Assembly: GCF_015351765.1 (NCBI RefSeq)
Contig: NZ_JADKQA010000002.1
Location: forward strand, 206,913 to 270,912
DNA length: 64,000 nucleotides
From: Clostridium vitabionis
GTDB lineage: Bacteria; Bacillota; Clostridia; Lachnospirales; Lachnospiraceae
Direction of reading: 5' to 3'
Under the pieces are notes generated by a model, which was not told the origin of the DNA, searched no databases, and worked only from the letters and a program-made list of their open reading frames with translations. Below, piece by piece: positions 43,963 through 51,653 of the stretch; within the stretch, counting starts at the first letter, position 1, and each line of letters starts with the position of its first letter. Position numbers and translations under genes: made by a program.

Positions 43963-44694
43963 ATGGGAGATATTACTGTGATCGGCATTGGGCCGGGAAG
44001 GCAGGGCGCCATGACGATCGAGGCCATGGAAGCACTGCGGAAGGCGGACATCATTGTCGGCTACCGGACGTACACCGCGCTTCTCCGGGAGATTTTTCTG
44101 GAAAAACGTTTCGAGGAGAGCGGGATGCGCTCCGAGGAGGAACGCTGCCGCCGGGCGGTGGCGCTTGCGCAGTCCGGGCTCGGGACGGCTGTCGTTTCCT
44201 CCGGGGACGCGGGGATCTATGGGATGGCAGGCCTCTGCCTTGCCATGGCGGAGGGAACCGGCGTTTCCGTGCGGGTGATTCCCGGGGTTACCGCGGCAAG
44301 CTCCGGAGCCGCCCTGCTCGGTGCCCCGCTGGAAAATGATTTTGCCGTGATCAGTCTGAGCGATCTCCTGATCCCCCGGGAGGAGATTCTCGGCCGCGTC
44401 CGCGCGGCGGCGGAGAGCGGATTTGTCCTCTGCCTCTACAATCCGGGGAGCCACACCCGCAGGGAGATTCTCCGGGAAGCGTGCGGGGAGATCCTCCGGT
44501 ACCGCCCGGCGGATACGCCCTGCGGGATCGCCCGCAGCATCGGGCGCGGCGGGGAAGGCGTGGAGATCCTGACGCTCGGCGAGCTCCGGGACAGGGAAGC
44601 TGACATGCTGATGACCGTATTTATCGGGAACTGCCGGACCCGGGTGCTTTCGGGAAAACTGGTGACGGCGAGAGGATATAAGGAGGAAAAGTGA
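43963..44694 (+). CDS. cbiH: Precorrin-3B / cobalt-factor III C17-methyltransferase
   Basis: 243 residues of the tetrapyrrole methylase family: VIGIGPGRQGAMTIEA, VVSSGDAGIYGMAG and IPGVTAASSGAALLGAPLEN. The CbiH/CobJ type methylates C17 and drives ring contraction in the anaerobic corrin pathway. It is cut off from other cbi genes in this window, so it may be a separated or second copy. AGGAAAGGAGAGAGG precedes the ATG. Its stop overlaps the next start (TGATG). Confidence 0.9.
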   Translation: MGDITVIGIGPGRQGAMTIEAMEALRKADIIVGYRTYTALLREIFLEKRFEESGMRSEEERCRRAVALAQSGLGTAVVSSGDAGIYGMAGLCLAMAEGTGVSVRVIPGVTAASSGAALLGAPLENDFAVISLSDLLIPREEILGRVRAAAESGFVLCLYNPGSHTRREILREACGEILRYRPADTPCGIARSIGRGGEGVEILTLGELRDREADMLMTVFIGNCRTRVLSGKLVTARGYKEEK

Positions 44695-46325
44695 TGAAAA
44701 AAGGAAATCTTCGAATTTTCTGCGCAGCTGTTGCCTGTGCGGGGCTTGTGATGGCGGGCTGCGGGGGCAGCACACCGGCAGCGAAGACAGGTGCAGCCGG
44801 CGGGGAGAGCACGGAAGCGGCTGCTGAGCAGGCAGCCGCTGACCAGGCGGCCGCGGATCACGTGGCGGAGCTTATCGACGCCATCTACGTCCAGGAGAGG
44901 ACAGACAAGACGGATGAACAGTGCGCCGAGGCGAAGAAGGCCTGGGACGCGCTCACCGATGCGCAGAAAGCACTGGTGCATGGGGAGAATGCGGATCCGG
45001 AGTATTTCGGGCGGGATACCGGCGATGCCTCGAAGGATGATCCGGGGAACGGGGACAACATCGGGGAGAAGGAGATTCTCGCGGTCAGCTTCGGAACCTC
45101 GTTCAATGACAGCCGCACCGAGGATATCGGCGGCATCGAGAAAGCGCTCGCCGTCGCATATCCAGACTGGTCCGTTCGGCGGGCATTTACCGCACAGATC
45201 ATCCTGAACCACATCGAAGCCCGGGACGGGGAGAAGATCGACAACATGGATCAGGCGCTCCAGCGGGCTGTCGACAATGGCGTGAAGGAGCTGGTGGTGC
45301 AGCCAACGCATCTGATGCACGGGGCAGAGTACGACGAGCTGTGCGCCTCGGTGGACAAGGTGAGGGACAAGTTTGCCTCTGTCACGGTGGCGGAGCCGCT
45401 TCTCGGCGAGGTCGGAGAGGATAAGATGGTGGTCAATGGCGATAAGGAGGCCGTTGCAAAAGCGGTCACCGCGCAGGCGGTGAAGACAGCCGGCTCTGCT
45501 TCCCTGGATGCCGCGGCATCGGATGGAACTGCCTTCGTATTCATGGGTCATGGGACATCCCACGAGGCGCAGATCACCTACGACCAGATGCAGGCGCAGA
45601 TGGATGCCCTCGGGTATAAGAACGTCTTCATCGGGACGGTTGAGGGAAAGCCTGCGGATACCGCCTGTGAGGCGGTGATCGGCAAGGTGCATGACGCCGG
45701 TTACCGGAAGGTTGTCCTCAGGCCGCTCATGGTAGTCGCCGGCGACCATGCGAACAACGACATGGCGGATGCGGACGACCCGGATTCGTGGCTCAGCCAA
45801 TTCCAGGCCTCCGGGAATTTTGACCGGGTAGACTGCCAGATCGAGGGGATGGGCCGGATCCCGGAGATTGAGGAAATTTATGTGAGCCACACGAAGGCAG
45901 CGATGGACGGGATTTCGGCGAGTGAGGCGGGAAGCGGGAACACTGCTGCGCCGGCTGCCCTGGAGGATGGAACCTACACGGCAGCATTTACCACCGACAG
46001 CGCCATGTTTCATGTGAACGACGCGATGGACGGGAAGGGGACGCTGACCGTCTCCGGAGGGAAAATGACGATCCATATCTCCCTGCCTTCGGAGAATATC
46101 GTGAATCTTTACCCGGGCAAAGCGGAGGAGGCGCAGAAGAATGGCGCGCAGCTTCTCGCACCCACAAAGGATGAGGTGAAGTACAGCGACGGTACGGTGG
46201 AGACGGTGAACGGCTTCGATGTGCCGGTGCCGGCGGTCGGCCAGGAGTTTGATCTGGCGCTTCTGGGCACCAAGGGAAAATGGTATGACCACAGGGTGAT
46301 GGTGTCTGACCCTGTAAAGCAGTGA
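44694..46325 (+). CDS. Exported CbiK-type cobaltochelatase lipoprotein with C-terminal NEAT-like domain
   Basis: 543 residues; ATG 44694 follows AAGGAGG. Lipobox VMAGCGG, Ala-rich linker, then from about residue 125 a class II chelatase domain: AVSFGTSFNDSRTEDIGG, the metal His in QPTHLMHGAEYDE and the second His in FMGHGTSHEAQ, plus LRPLMVVAGDHANND. CbiK normally puts cobalt into sirohydrochlorin inside the cell; outside forms are known from sulfate reducers. The C-terminal 130 residues (GTYTAAFTTDSAMFHVNDA, GKWYDHRVMVSDP) look like a beta-sandwich heme/tetrapyrrole-binding module. It may handle cobalt or tetrapyrroles at the cell surface. Confidence 0.8.
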   Translation: MKKGNLRIFCAAVACAGLVMAGCGGSTPAAKTGAAGGESTEAAAEQAAADQAAADHVAELIDAIYVQERTDKTDEQCAEAKKAWDALTDAQKALVHGENADPEYFGRDTGDASKDDPGNGDNIGEKEILAVSFGTSFNDSRTEDIGGIEKALAVAYPDWSVRRAFTAQIILNHIEARDGEKIDNMDQALQRAVDNGVKELVVQPTHLMHGAEYDELCASVDKVRDKFASVTVAEPLLGEVGEDKMVVNGDKEAVAKAVTAQAVKTAGSASLDAAASDGTAFVFMGHGTSHEAQITYDQMQAQMDALGYKNVFIGTVEGKPADTACEAVIGKVHDAGYRKVVLRPLMVVAGDHANNDMADADDPDSWLSQFQASGNFDRVDCQIEGMGRIPEIEEIYVSHTKAAMDGISASEAGSGNTAAPAALEDGTYTAAFTTDSAMFHVNDAMDGKGTLTVSGGKMTIHISLPSENIVNLYPGKAEEAQKNGAQLLAPTKDEVKYSDGTVETVNGFDVPVPAVGQEFDLALLGTKGKWYDHRVMVSDPVKQ

Positions 46326-48046
46326 CGCGGAACGATCGGCTGTCCGCCGTCCGTGGAAGGCTCCGCAGGGGACTTCGGGATTTCCGGGGATTCTTGCGCG
46401 GTTCATCCGCCCTGCTTGCGGCGATGCTTCTTTTGTTCGCCCTCACCGCCGGATGCGGCAGGGGAAACACGGATGTGGCGGACAGTTCCGCGGCGGGAGC
46501 TGGGAATGGGGCGGCGGAGGATGCAGCTTCGGAGAAAGCGGTCTCCGGGGATGCGCTCTGGTTCTCCTGGCAGGGCGGCTCCGGCAGGGTGCGCATGGCG
46601 TGCCGGGAGGTGACGTCAGGGGAATATGGGCAGGAGACAGCAGTCATCCTTTTCTCCAGCCCGAATTACACGCAGGTGAAGGCGGGGGAGGAGAGCATTT
46701 CCCCGGAGGAGGGAGAGAACGGGGGAGATTCCGCGTTCCGGATCCCGGTCACGGAGAATACGCCGCTCTCCATCACCGCGACGACTGTCGCGATGTCCGC
46801 GCCGCACGAAATCGAGTATACCATTTTTGTAGGGACAAAGGAGAATGCGTCGGCGTTCGGCGGGACGCTGTCCCGGGTCGGCGACCTCTCGGCCCTTCAA
46901 AAAACGGAAGCCGGGACTTCCGGCGGGAGCGGCGCGCCTGGCGGAAAAAACCAAAATGCCCTCGGAGATCCTCCGGAGATCCCCGGCCTCTCTCTTGAAC
47001 AGGCTGAGCTTCCGGAAGATGCGGAAAACTTCCGGATCGACCGGTATGACGGCGGGATCAGCCTTATCAGGAGCCGTGACAGCAGCATCCTGGTCGTACC
47101 GGGGGGCGGGGACGCCCTCCCGGAGGAGGCGAGGGATCATCTGCCGGACGGGGTTGCGGTGATCCGGCAGAACCCTCCGGAAATCTACGCGGCGGCGAGT
47201 TCTGTCCCCTCCTTTTTTGACGCGCTGGGCGCCATGGATTCGGTGGCGATGAGCAGCCTCCCGAGGGACTCCTGGGAGATCGATGCCCCGAAGGAAGCTT
47301 ATGACAGGGGAACGCTCACCTACGCCGGCAAATACAGTGCCCCGGACTACGAGCTGCTCACGAGCCGCGGCTGCGGCCTGGCCATCGAATCTACGATGAT
47401 CAACCACTCGCCGGAAGTCCGGGAGATGCTGGAAAAGCTGGGAATCCCCGTCTTCGTGGATTCCTCAAGCTATGAGGCCACCGCGCTCGGGCGGATGGAG
47501 TGGATCCGGGTTTACGGCGCGATCCTGGGGAAGGATGATGAGGCGGAGAAGTTTTACCACGGCGAGAAAGAGAAAGCGGAAAGCGCGGAGAATGACGCCG
47601 TGAGTGGCCAGGCCGGAAAACCGTCGGCGGTATTTTTCACGGTGCTGCAGAACGGGCAGGTCTCCGTGCGGCACGGCGACGACCTGGTGGCGGACATGAT
47701 CCGGAAGGCAGGGGGAACTTCCCTCTTTGATGACCTTACGCCTTCCGGGCAGGAGAATGCCACAAAACTGACCATGGAGGAATTCTACAGCCGGGCGAAG
47801 GACGCGGATTTTCTCTTCTATGACAGCGTGCTTGGCGGGGAGATTGCCTCCCGGGACGATCTGCTGGGAAAAAGCCCGCTGTTCGCGGATTTTTCCGCTG
47901 TGAAGGCAGGGCGGGTGTACCAGGCGGACAGCAGCTGGTATCAGTCCAGCGCAATCATGGCGGAGATGACCGGAGATTTTCAGAAGGTCTTCTCCGGAAA
48001 TGACGGAGACCAGATGGTTTTTCTCCGCCATGTTGAAACAAATTAA
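46322..48046 (+). CDS. Lipoprotein: NEAT-like domain plus BtuF/FecB-type binding domain
   Basis: 574 residues; GTG 46322 overlaps the upstream stop (GTGA). After a basic stretch and lipobox FALTAGCGR, residues about 75-180 form a NEAT-like module (SSPNYTQVKAG, ATTVAMSAPHEIEYTIFVG). A PF01497-type binding protein follows (SILVVPGGGDALPEEARD to the end) of the kind that captures cobalamin, heme or siderophores. Its ABC permease and ATPase are not next to it, so it must use a system elsewhere. B12 riboswitch control argues for a corrinoid or cobalt-linked ligand. Confidence 0.75.
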   Translation: MTRNDRLSAVRGRLRRGLRDFRGFLRGSSALLAAMLLLFALTAGCGRGNTDVADSSAAGAGNGAAEDAASEKAVSGDALWFSWQGGSGRVRMACREVTSGEYGQETAVILFSSPNYTQVKAGEESISPEEGENGGDSAFRIPVTENTPLSITATTVAMSAPHEIEYTIFVGTKENASAFGGTLSRVGDLSALQKTEAGTSGGSGAPGGKNQNALGDPPEIPGLSLEQAELPEDAENFRIDRYDGGISLIRSRDSSILVVPGGGDALPEEARDHLPDGVAVIRQNPPEIYAAASSVPSFFDALGAMDSVAMSSLPRDSWEIDAPKEAYDRGTLTYAGKYSAPDYELLTSRGCGLAIESTMINHSPEVREMLEKLGIPVFVDSSSYEATALGRMEWIRVYGAILGKDDEAEKFYHGEKEKAESAENDAVSGQAGKPSAVFFTVLQNGQVSVRHGDDLVADMIRKAGGTSLFDDLTPSGQENATKLTMEEFYSRAKDADFLFYDSVLGGEIASRDDLLGKSPLFADFSAVKAGRVYQADSSWYQSSAIMAEMTGDFQKVFSGNDGDQMVFLRHVETN

Positions 48047-48060
48047 GTGCTCTGCGGAAA

Positions 48061-48112
48061 AACCGCGGGCGGAGGAACCGGTCCGATTGGACCGGTTCCT
48101 CCGCCCGCGGTT
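48061..48112 (+). terminator. Perfect 24-pair hairpin ending the B12-regulated operon
   Basis: 48061-48084 pairs without mismatch with 48089-48112 around loop GATT. Only a weak T stretch (TTCTTCC) follows. The next 120 bases to the regulator gene hold nothing I can identify. Confidence 0.7.
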
Positions 48113-48235
48113 CTTCCGGTGGGGTGAGAGATCGAGGGCTGATTTCCCCTTCCTGCCCGATGGCGGGGGGAGAAGATGAGAGCCCTCTCCAGGCTGATGT
48201 GCTGTGAGGAGACAGGAATCCCCTGCTATTCGAGG

Positions 48236-48610
48236 TTACAGGATGGAGCAGAGGGCATTGAAGGTCTCCTCGCTGATATCATGCTCAACCTTGCAGGCAT
48301 CGGCTCTGGCCTGCTCTTCCCCGACGCCGAGCTTGACCAGGAGCTGGGTCAGCTTCTTATGGCGGTTGTAGGTATTTTCCGCAATCTTCGTGCCTGCCTC
48401 GGTGAGGATCAGCATTCCCGCGTGGTCGGAGGTGATATATCCCCTTTCGCGGAGGCGCTTCGTTGTGTAGGTTACGCTTGGCTTGGTCACGCCGAGCTGC
48501 TCCGCCACATCGATGGAGCGGACATAGCCCTGGCGCTCATGGATCATCAGGATGGCTTCCAGATAATCCTCCGTGGTCTTCTTGACCCCGTTATCTTCAT
48601 CAACTCTCAT
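48236..48610 (-). CDS. DtxR/MntR-family metal-responsive repressor
   Basis: 124 residues. Winged helix (SIDVAEQLGVTKPSVTYTTK) followed by a metal-binding dimer domain: His in NRHKKLTQLL and DACKVEHDIS. The Cys where MntR has Glu matches iron-type DtxR/IdeR proteins, so iron is the likelier co-repressor. It lacks the third SH3-like domain. Divergent from two metal-handling small genes, which it probably controls. AAAGGATAAG precedes the start. Confidence 0.85.
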   Translation of the reverse strand: MRVDEDNGVKKTTEDYLEAILMIHERQGYVRSIDVAEQLGVTKPSVTYTTKRLRERGYITSDHAGMLILTEAGTKIAENTYNRHKKLTQLLVKLGVGEEQARADACKVEHDISEETFNALCSIL

Positions 48611-48664
48611 GGCTTATCCTTTCAAGTTAAAAAATATACCCAACAGTTTAAATTCATAATAACA

Positions 48665-48693
48665 GTTATACACAACTAATAGCAGAAATGCAA
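48665..48693 (-). promoter_or_regulatory. Promoter of the DtxR-family gene
   Basis: Minus strand TTGCAT (48693-48688), 17 bases, TATAAC (48670-48665). Confidence 0.55.
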
Positions 48694-48784
48694 TAGCCGG
48701 ATTTCAGAATCTCCCGAAGGCTTATCCCGTGGTTCAGGATCTTCCGGCGGTTCATGACACTGCTCAGAATTTTTCGGAAGCGTC

Positions 48785-48813
48785 TTGACAAAAGCCCTTC
48801 CAGCAGTTAGAGT
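48785..48813 (+). promoter_or_regulatory. Promoter of the small metal-protein operon
   Basis: TTGACA (48785-48790), 17 bases, TAGAGT (48808-48813). Confidence 0.6.
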
Positions 48814-48859
48814 AATTTAATGAAAAGAGGACAAATGAAAGTTAAGCAGAGCTTACTAC

Positions 48860-48875
48860 TAGGGTAGGCCAAAGC
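48860..48875. promoter_or_regulatory. DtxR-box-like site
   Basis: TAGGGTAGGCCAAAGC matches the classic DtxR box core TAGGTTAGGCTAACCT at most positions of its left two thirds. It lies about 40 bases past the start point, next to a DtxR-family gene. Confidence 0.4.
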
Positions 48876-48930
48876 TTCGCTCCGCGGGCGGCGGAAGAAC
48901 GCTGGGCTGGCGGGCAGGAAGGAGCAGGGG

Positions 48931-49122
48931 ATGAATTTCGCAAGTTATGTCATTCTGGCGGTTATCGCCGGTTTATTTATTCTGGCGGTCCGCTATCATC
49001 GGAAACACGGTTCGAGCTGTGCAGAGTGCGGCGGTGGCTGCTCCGGGTGTGACAAATGCCATGTGGACCGCAGCAAGATTCCGGAGCGGTTTAAACTAAA
49101 GGACACCAAGCAGGGAATTTGA
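48931..49122 (+). CDS. FeoB-associated Cys-rich membrane protein
   Basis: 63 residues: one membrane helix (FASYVILAVIAGLFILAVRY) and a cytoplasmic Cys cluster CAECGGGCSGCDKC, the layout of the small protein usually found after feoB. AAGGAG is before the ATG. feoA and feoB themselves are absent here. It may bind iron or act in redox handling. Confidence 0.8.
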   Translation: MNFASYVILAVIAGLFILAVRYHRKHGSSCAECGGGCSGCDKCHVDRSKIPERFKLKDTKQGI

Positions 49123-49160
49123 CGTCCGCGGTGGGATCCGCGGCATTCAGGAGGCAGAGG

Positions 49161-49421
49161 ATGATCAGGACAACAGTAAAAGTCGGCGGCATGGCGTGCG
49201 GCATGTGCGAATCCCATATGAACGACGTGATCCGGAAGGTTTTCCCGGAGGCAAAGAGGGTTTCTTCCTCTCACAAGAAAGGGGAGGCGGTCTTTCTGAC
49301 TGAGAACCCGGTTGACCCGGAAAAACTGAAAGGCGCGATCGAGGAGACCGGGTATCATTACCTTGGCGCTTCCTCGGAGACGGTGAAAAAGAAAGGGCTT
49401 TTCGGCGGCATCTTCGGATAA
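49161..49421 (+). CDS. Heavy-metal-associated (HMA) domain protein
   Basis: 86 residues from ATG 49161 (six bases after AGGAGG). A CopZ/HMA ferredoxin-like fold with the metal motif GGMACGMCESH (CxxC) and a C-terminal tail KKKGLFGGIFG. It carries soft metals such as copper(I) or zinc. Co-transcribed with the FeoB-associated protein. Confidence 0.85.
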   Translation: MIRTTVKVGGMACGMCESHMNDVIRKVFPEAKRVSSSHKKGEAVFLTENPVDPEKLKGAIEETGYHYLGASSETVKKKGLFGGIFG

Positions 49422-49437
49422 AGGCGGAAAATGCCGC

Positions 49438-49466
49438 TTGCCAAAACCGGCGGTTTTGTGTATGAT
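49438..49466 (+). promoter_or_regulatory. Promoter upstream of the preQ1 riboswitch
   Basis: TTGCCA (49438-49443), 17 bases, TATGAT (49461-49466). The spacer holds the inverted repeat CAAAACCG/CGGTTTTG (49442-49458), possibly an operator. Confidence 0.55.
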
Positions 49467-49490
49467 GAGAAATTGCGGAGATCAATCCGC

Positions 49491-49526
49491 CCTGGTTCGA
49501 AGACCATCCCAGGATAAAAAAACAGG
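49491..49526 (+). ncRNA. PreQ1-I riboswitch aptamer
   Basis: P1 stem CCTGG (49491-49495) with CCAGG (49509-49513), loop GTTC..ATCCC, then the A-rich tail ATAAAAAAACAGG whose GG can pair with CC in the loop to make the H-type pseudoknot. This agrees with the preQ1-I pattern seen in B. subtilis (GGUUC..ACCC..AUAAAAAAC). A terminator follows 24 bases later. Confidence 0.75.
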
Positions 49527-49549
49527 CAAATCGGGAATAGAGATCATCG

Positions 49550-49587
49550 GTTGCTTATGTTTCGGATGGGACATAAGCAACTTTTTG
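49550..49587 (+). terminator. Terminator of the preQ1 riboswitch
   Basis: GTTGCTTATGT (49550-49560) pairs with ACATAAGCAAC (49571-49581), followed by TTTTTGTT. Confidence 0.8.
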
Positions 49588-49589
49588 TT

Positions 49590-49976
49590 ATCTATTCAGC
49601 ACATGCGTCTCCCGGTGGGCGCAAGGCGGCTGCTTGCAGACGAAATTGCGCCCACCGGGAGACGCATGTGTCCAAGCGCCGGAGGCGCTTGGAATCCGGA
49701 CATCGAGCGAAGCTCTGCTTCGCGAGATGTGCGGATTCTGAATAGAAATGTGAAGTGGGCGCAAGGCGGCTGCTTGCAGACGGTTTTGCGCAGCATCCCC
49801 GGCATATGGCCGGGCACCGGAGGTGCTCGGCCCGCTGTCATGCGAAGCGCAGTTTCGCGTGACAGCGGCTGAACAGCTGACATCCGCGGACGGATTGGCG
49901 CGCCGGGGAGATCCATGTGGCTGAGTGTCCCCGCACATCGAGCGAAGCTCTGCTTCGCGAGATGTGCTGAATAGAT
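49590..49976. repeat. 387-base nested-palindrome element with 15-base inverted ends
   Basis: Ends ATCTATTCAGCACAT (49590-49604) and ATGTGCTGAATAGAT (49962-49976) are perfect inverted repeats. Inside: a perfect 25-pair stem (49600-49624 with 49646-49670), CCAAGCGCC/GGCGCTTGG (49672-49692), a 33-base hairpin unit present twice (49700-49732 and 49935-49967), and the string GGGCGCAAGGCGGCTGCTTG twice. No credible gene. It resembles a MITE or a dispersed palindrome cluster. Confidence 0.8.
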
Positions 49977-50006
49977 CGGTTTTATCCGCTTGCGGAAAGG
50001 AAGACC

Positions 50007-50990
50007 ATGGAAAAGAAAGTCATTATCGACTGCGATCCCGGAATCGACGATTCCCTGGCGCTTATGCTGGCGCTCAGGAGCCCGGAGATCCGTGTCGCCG
50101 GCATCACGGTTGTGGCCGGCAATTCCCCGGTGGAGATGGGGGTGGGAAATGCCCGGAAGGTGCTGTCCTTCATGCACCGGCTGGACGTCCCGGTGATTGC
50201 GGGCGAGAGCCGGCCGCTTGCCCGGGAGTACGTGAACGCCCTGGACACCCACGGCGCCGACGGCCTCGGGGAGAGTTTTCTCCCGGAGATCCCGGGAGAC
50301 CCGGCGCCCGGCCTTCATGGGGTGACCGCGGTGGATTTTCTGGAGGAAAATCTGCTTCACGGCGGCTGTTCCCTGATCGCGCTCGGCCCGATGACAAACC
50401 TCGCCCGCCTGGCGGAGAAAAATCCGGCTGCCCTTGCCGCGGCGGAGGAGATTGTCTCCATGGGCGGCAATTTCCGGAGCTATGGCAACTGTTCCCCGGT
50501 GGCGGAGTACAACTATTGGGAGGATCCCGACGCGGCGAGGCTGGTTTATCACACCATGGGCAGTCTCGGCAGGAAAATCCGGATGGTCGGCCTGGATGTC
50601 ACGAGAAAGATCGTGCTGACGCCGACCCTGCTTGAGTATATGAACCGCCTGAACCCGGAGGTCGGCGGCTTTGTCCGGAAAATCACCCGGTTTTACTTTG
50701 ATTTTCACTGGATCCAGGAGCGCCTGATTGGCTGTGTTATTAACGATCCGCTGGCGGTGGCGGCATTTCTCGATCCGGCGCTGCTCTCCGGGTTTGACGC
50801 ATTCACGGATGTGGAGGTCCAGGGCATTTCGATGGGGCAGACCGTCGTGGATGCCATGAAGTTCTGGCGGAAGCCGGCCAATTCCACGGTGTATACAGAA
50901 GCGGATGTCCCCGCCTTCTGGAAAATGTTCCTGTCCCGGCTGACGGGGGTTCCGGAGGAGGAGATTGACTTTCCAGAAAGAAGGTTCTAA
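50007..50990 (+). CDS. Nucleoside hydrolase, probably queuosine hydrolase (QueK-like)
   Basis: 327 residues of the inosine-uridine nucleoside hydrolase fold. Calcium/ribose site IIDCDPGIDDSLALMLAL, then MGGNFRSYGNCSPVAEYNYW and DPLAVAAFL. These enzymes split base from ribose. The upstream preQ1-I riboswitch and the adjacent ECF S-component fit the QueK role known from Clostridioides difficile, where queuosine is cut to queuine. A general purine/pyrimidine hydrolase remains possible. GGAAAGGAAG precedes ATG 50007. Confidence 0.8.
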   Translation: MEKKVIIDCDPGIDDSLALMLALRSPEIRVAGITVVAGNSPVEMGVGNARKVLSFMHRLDVPVIAGESRPLAREYVNALDTHGADGLGESFLPEIPGDPAPGLHGVTAVDFLEENLLHGGCSLIALGPMTNLARLAEKNPAALAAAEEIVSMGGNFRSYGNCSPVAEYNYWEDPDAARLVYHTMGSLGRKIRMVGLDVTRKIVLTPTLLEYMNRLNPEVGGFVRKITRFYFDFHWIQERLIGCVINDPLAVAAFLDPALLSGFDAFTDVEVQGISMGQTVVDAMKFWRKPANSTVYTEADVPAFWKMFLSRLTGVPEEEIDFPERRF

Positions 50991-50991
50991 C

Positions 50992-51564
50992 ATGGAAAAA
51001 GTTCACGCAGCGAGGACGAAAAATCCGGCGTTCCGGATCTGTATGCTGGCGGCGGCCGTCTGCATCAATTATGCCGGAGGGCAGCTTGCCCTGCTTCTCC
51101 GCCTTCCGGTCTATCTGGACAGCATCGGGACAATCCTGACCGGCCTCATGTTCGGCCCGGTGACGGGCATGCTGCCACCGCTCATTTCCGGCATACTCAT
51201 GATGATGGCCGGGGATATCTACTCCCTGTATTTCGCGCCCGCCGGGATGATCCTGGGCCTGGCTTCCGGGCTCGTGCTCAGGCGGATTCACGCGGCAGGT
51301 CCCGGACTGTTTCTTGCGGCTCTCCTGATCACGGTTCCGGGAACGCTCGTCGTTGCCGTAATCAATGCGGCTGTGTTTGGCGGGGTTACCTCCTCCGGCT
51401 CCTCGGCGATCGTCGCGCTGCTCTCCCACACGCCCCTGGGACTGACCGGGTCGATTTTTGCGGTGCAGATCGTCACAGATTATCTGGACCGGCTCATTTC
51501 CCTGGCGCTGGTGATGACCATTGACCGGATCCCCGCCTTCCGGGAGCTCCGCCGGGGTGCATAA
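50992..51564 (+). CDS. ECF transporter S-component, probably for queuosine/queuine
   Basis: 190 residues, about five or six helices (start AFRICMLAAAVCINYAGGQL, then LPVYLDSIGTILTGLMFGPV). ATG 50992 is one base after the nucleoside hydrolase stop, so the two are coupled. It belongs to the PF12822-like S-components that use a shared ECF ATPase. Riboswitch control by preQ1 points to a queuosine-family ligand. Its stop codon lies inside a tandem 39-base repeat. Confidence 0.75.
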   Translation: MEKVHAARTKNPAFRICMLAAAVCINYAGGQLALLLRLPVYLDSIGTILTGLMFGPVTGMLPPLISGILMMMAGDIYSLYFAPAGMILGLASGLVLRRIHAAGPGLFLAALLITVPGTLVVAVINAAVFGGVTSSGSSAIVALLSHTPLGLTGSIFAVQIVTDYLDRLISLALVMTIDRIPAFRELRRGA

Positions 51565-51636
51565 AAGCGTGGGGCAGGTTCCGGAATTCGCCGGAGCGCA
51601 TAAGAGCATGGGGAAGGCTCCGGACTTCGCCGGAGC
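51559..51636 (+). repeat. Two tandem 39-base repeats
   Basis: Units 51559-51597 and 51598-51636 differ at five positions. A partial third unit (51541-51558) lies in the end of the ECF gene. Each unit carries GCATAA and ends in a TCCGGA..CGCCGGAGC hairpin, so the gene's stop codon has been copied. Confidence 0.8.
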
Positions 51637-51653
51637 AAGAAAGGATGCAAAGT

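Noticed and set aside
49590-49976. CRISPR array
   Set aside because: Repeats are palindromes of mixed length with no regular spacer spacing and no cas genes.
51559-51636. Small gene in the tandem 39-base repeats
   Set aside because: Open frames there have no ribosome site and just repeat the duplicated DNA.
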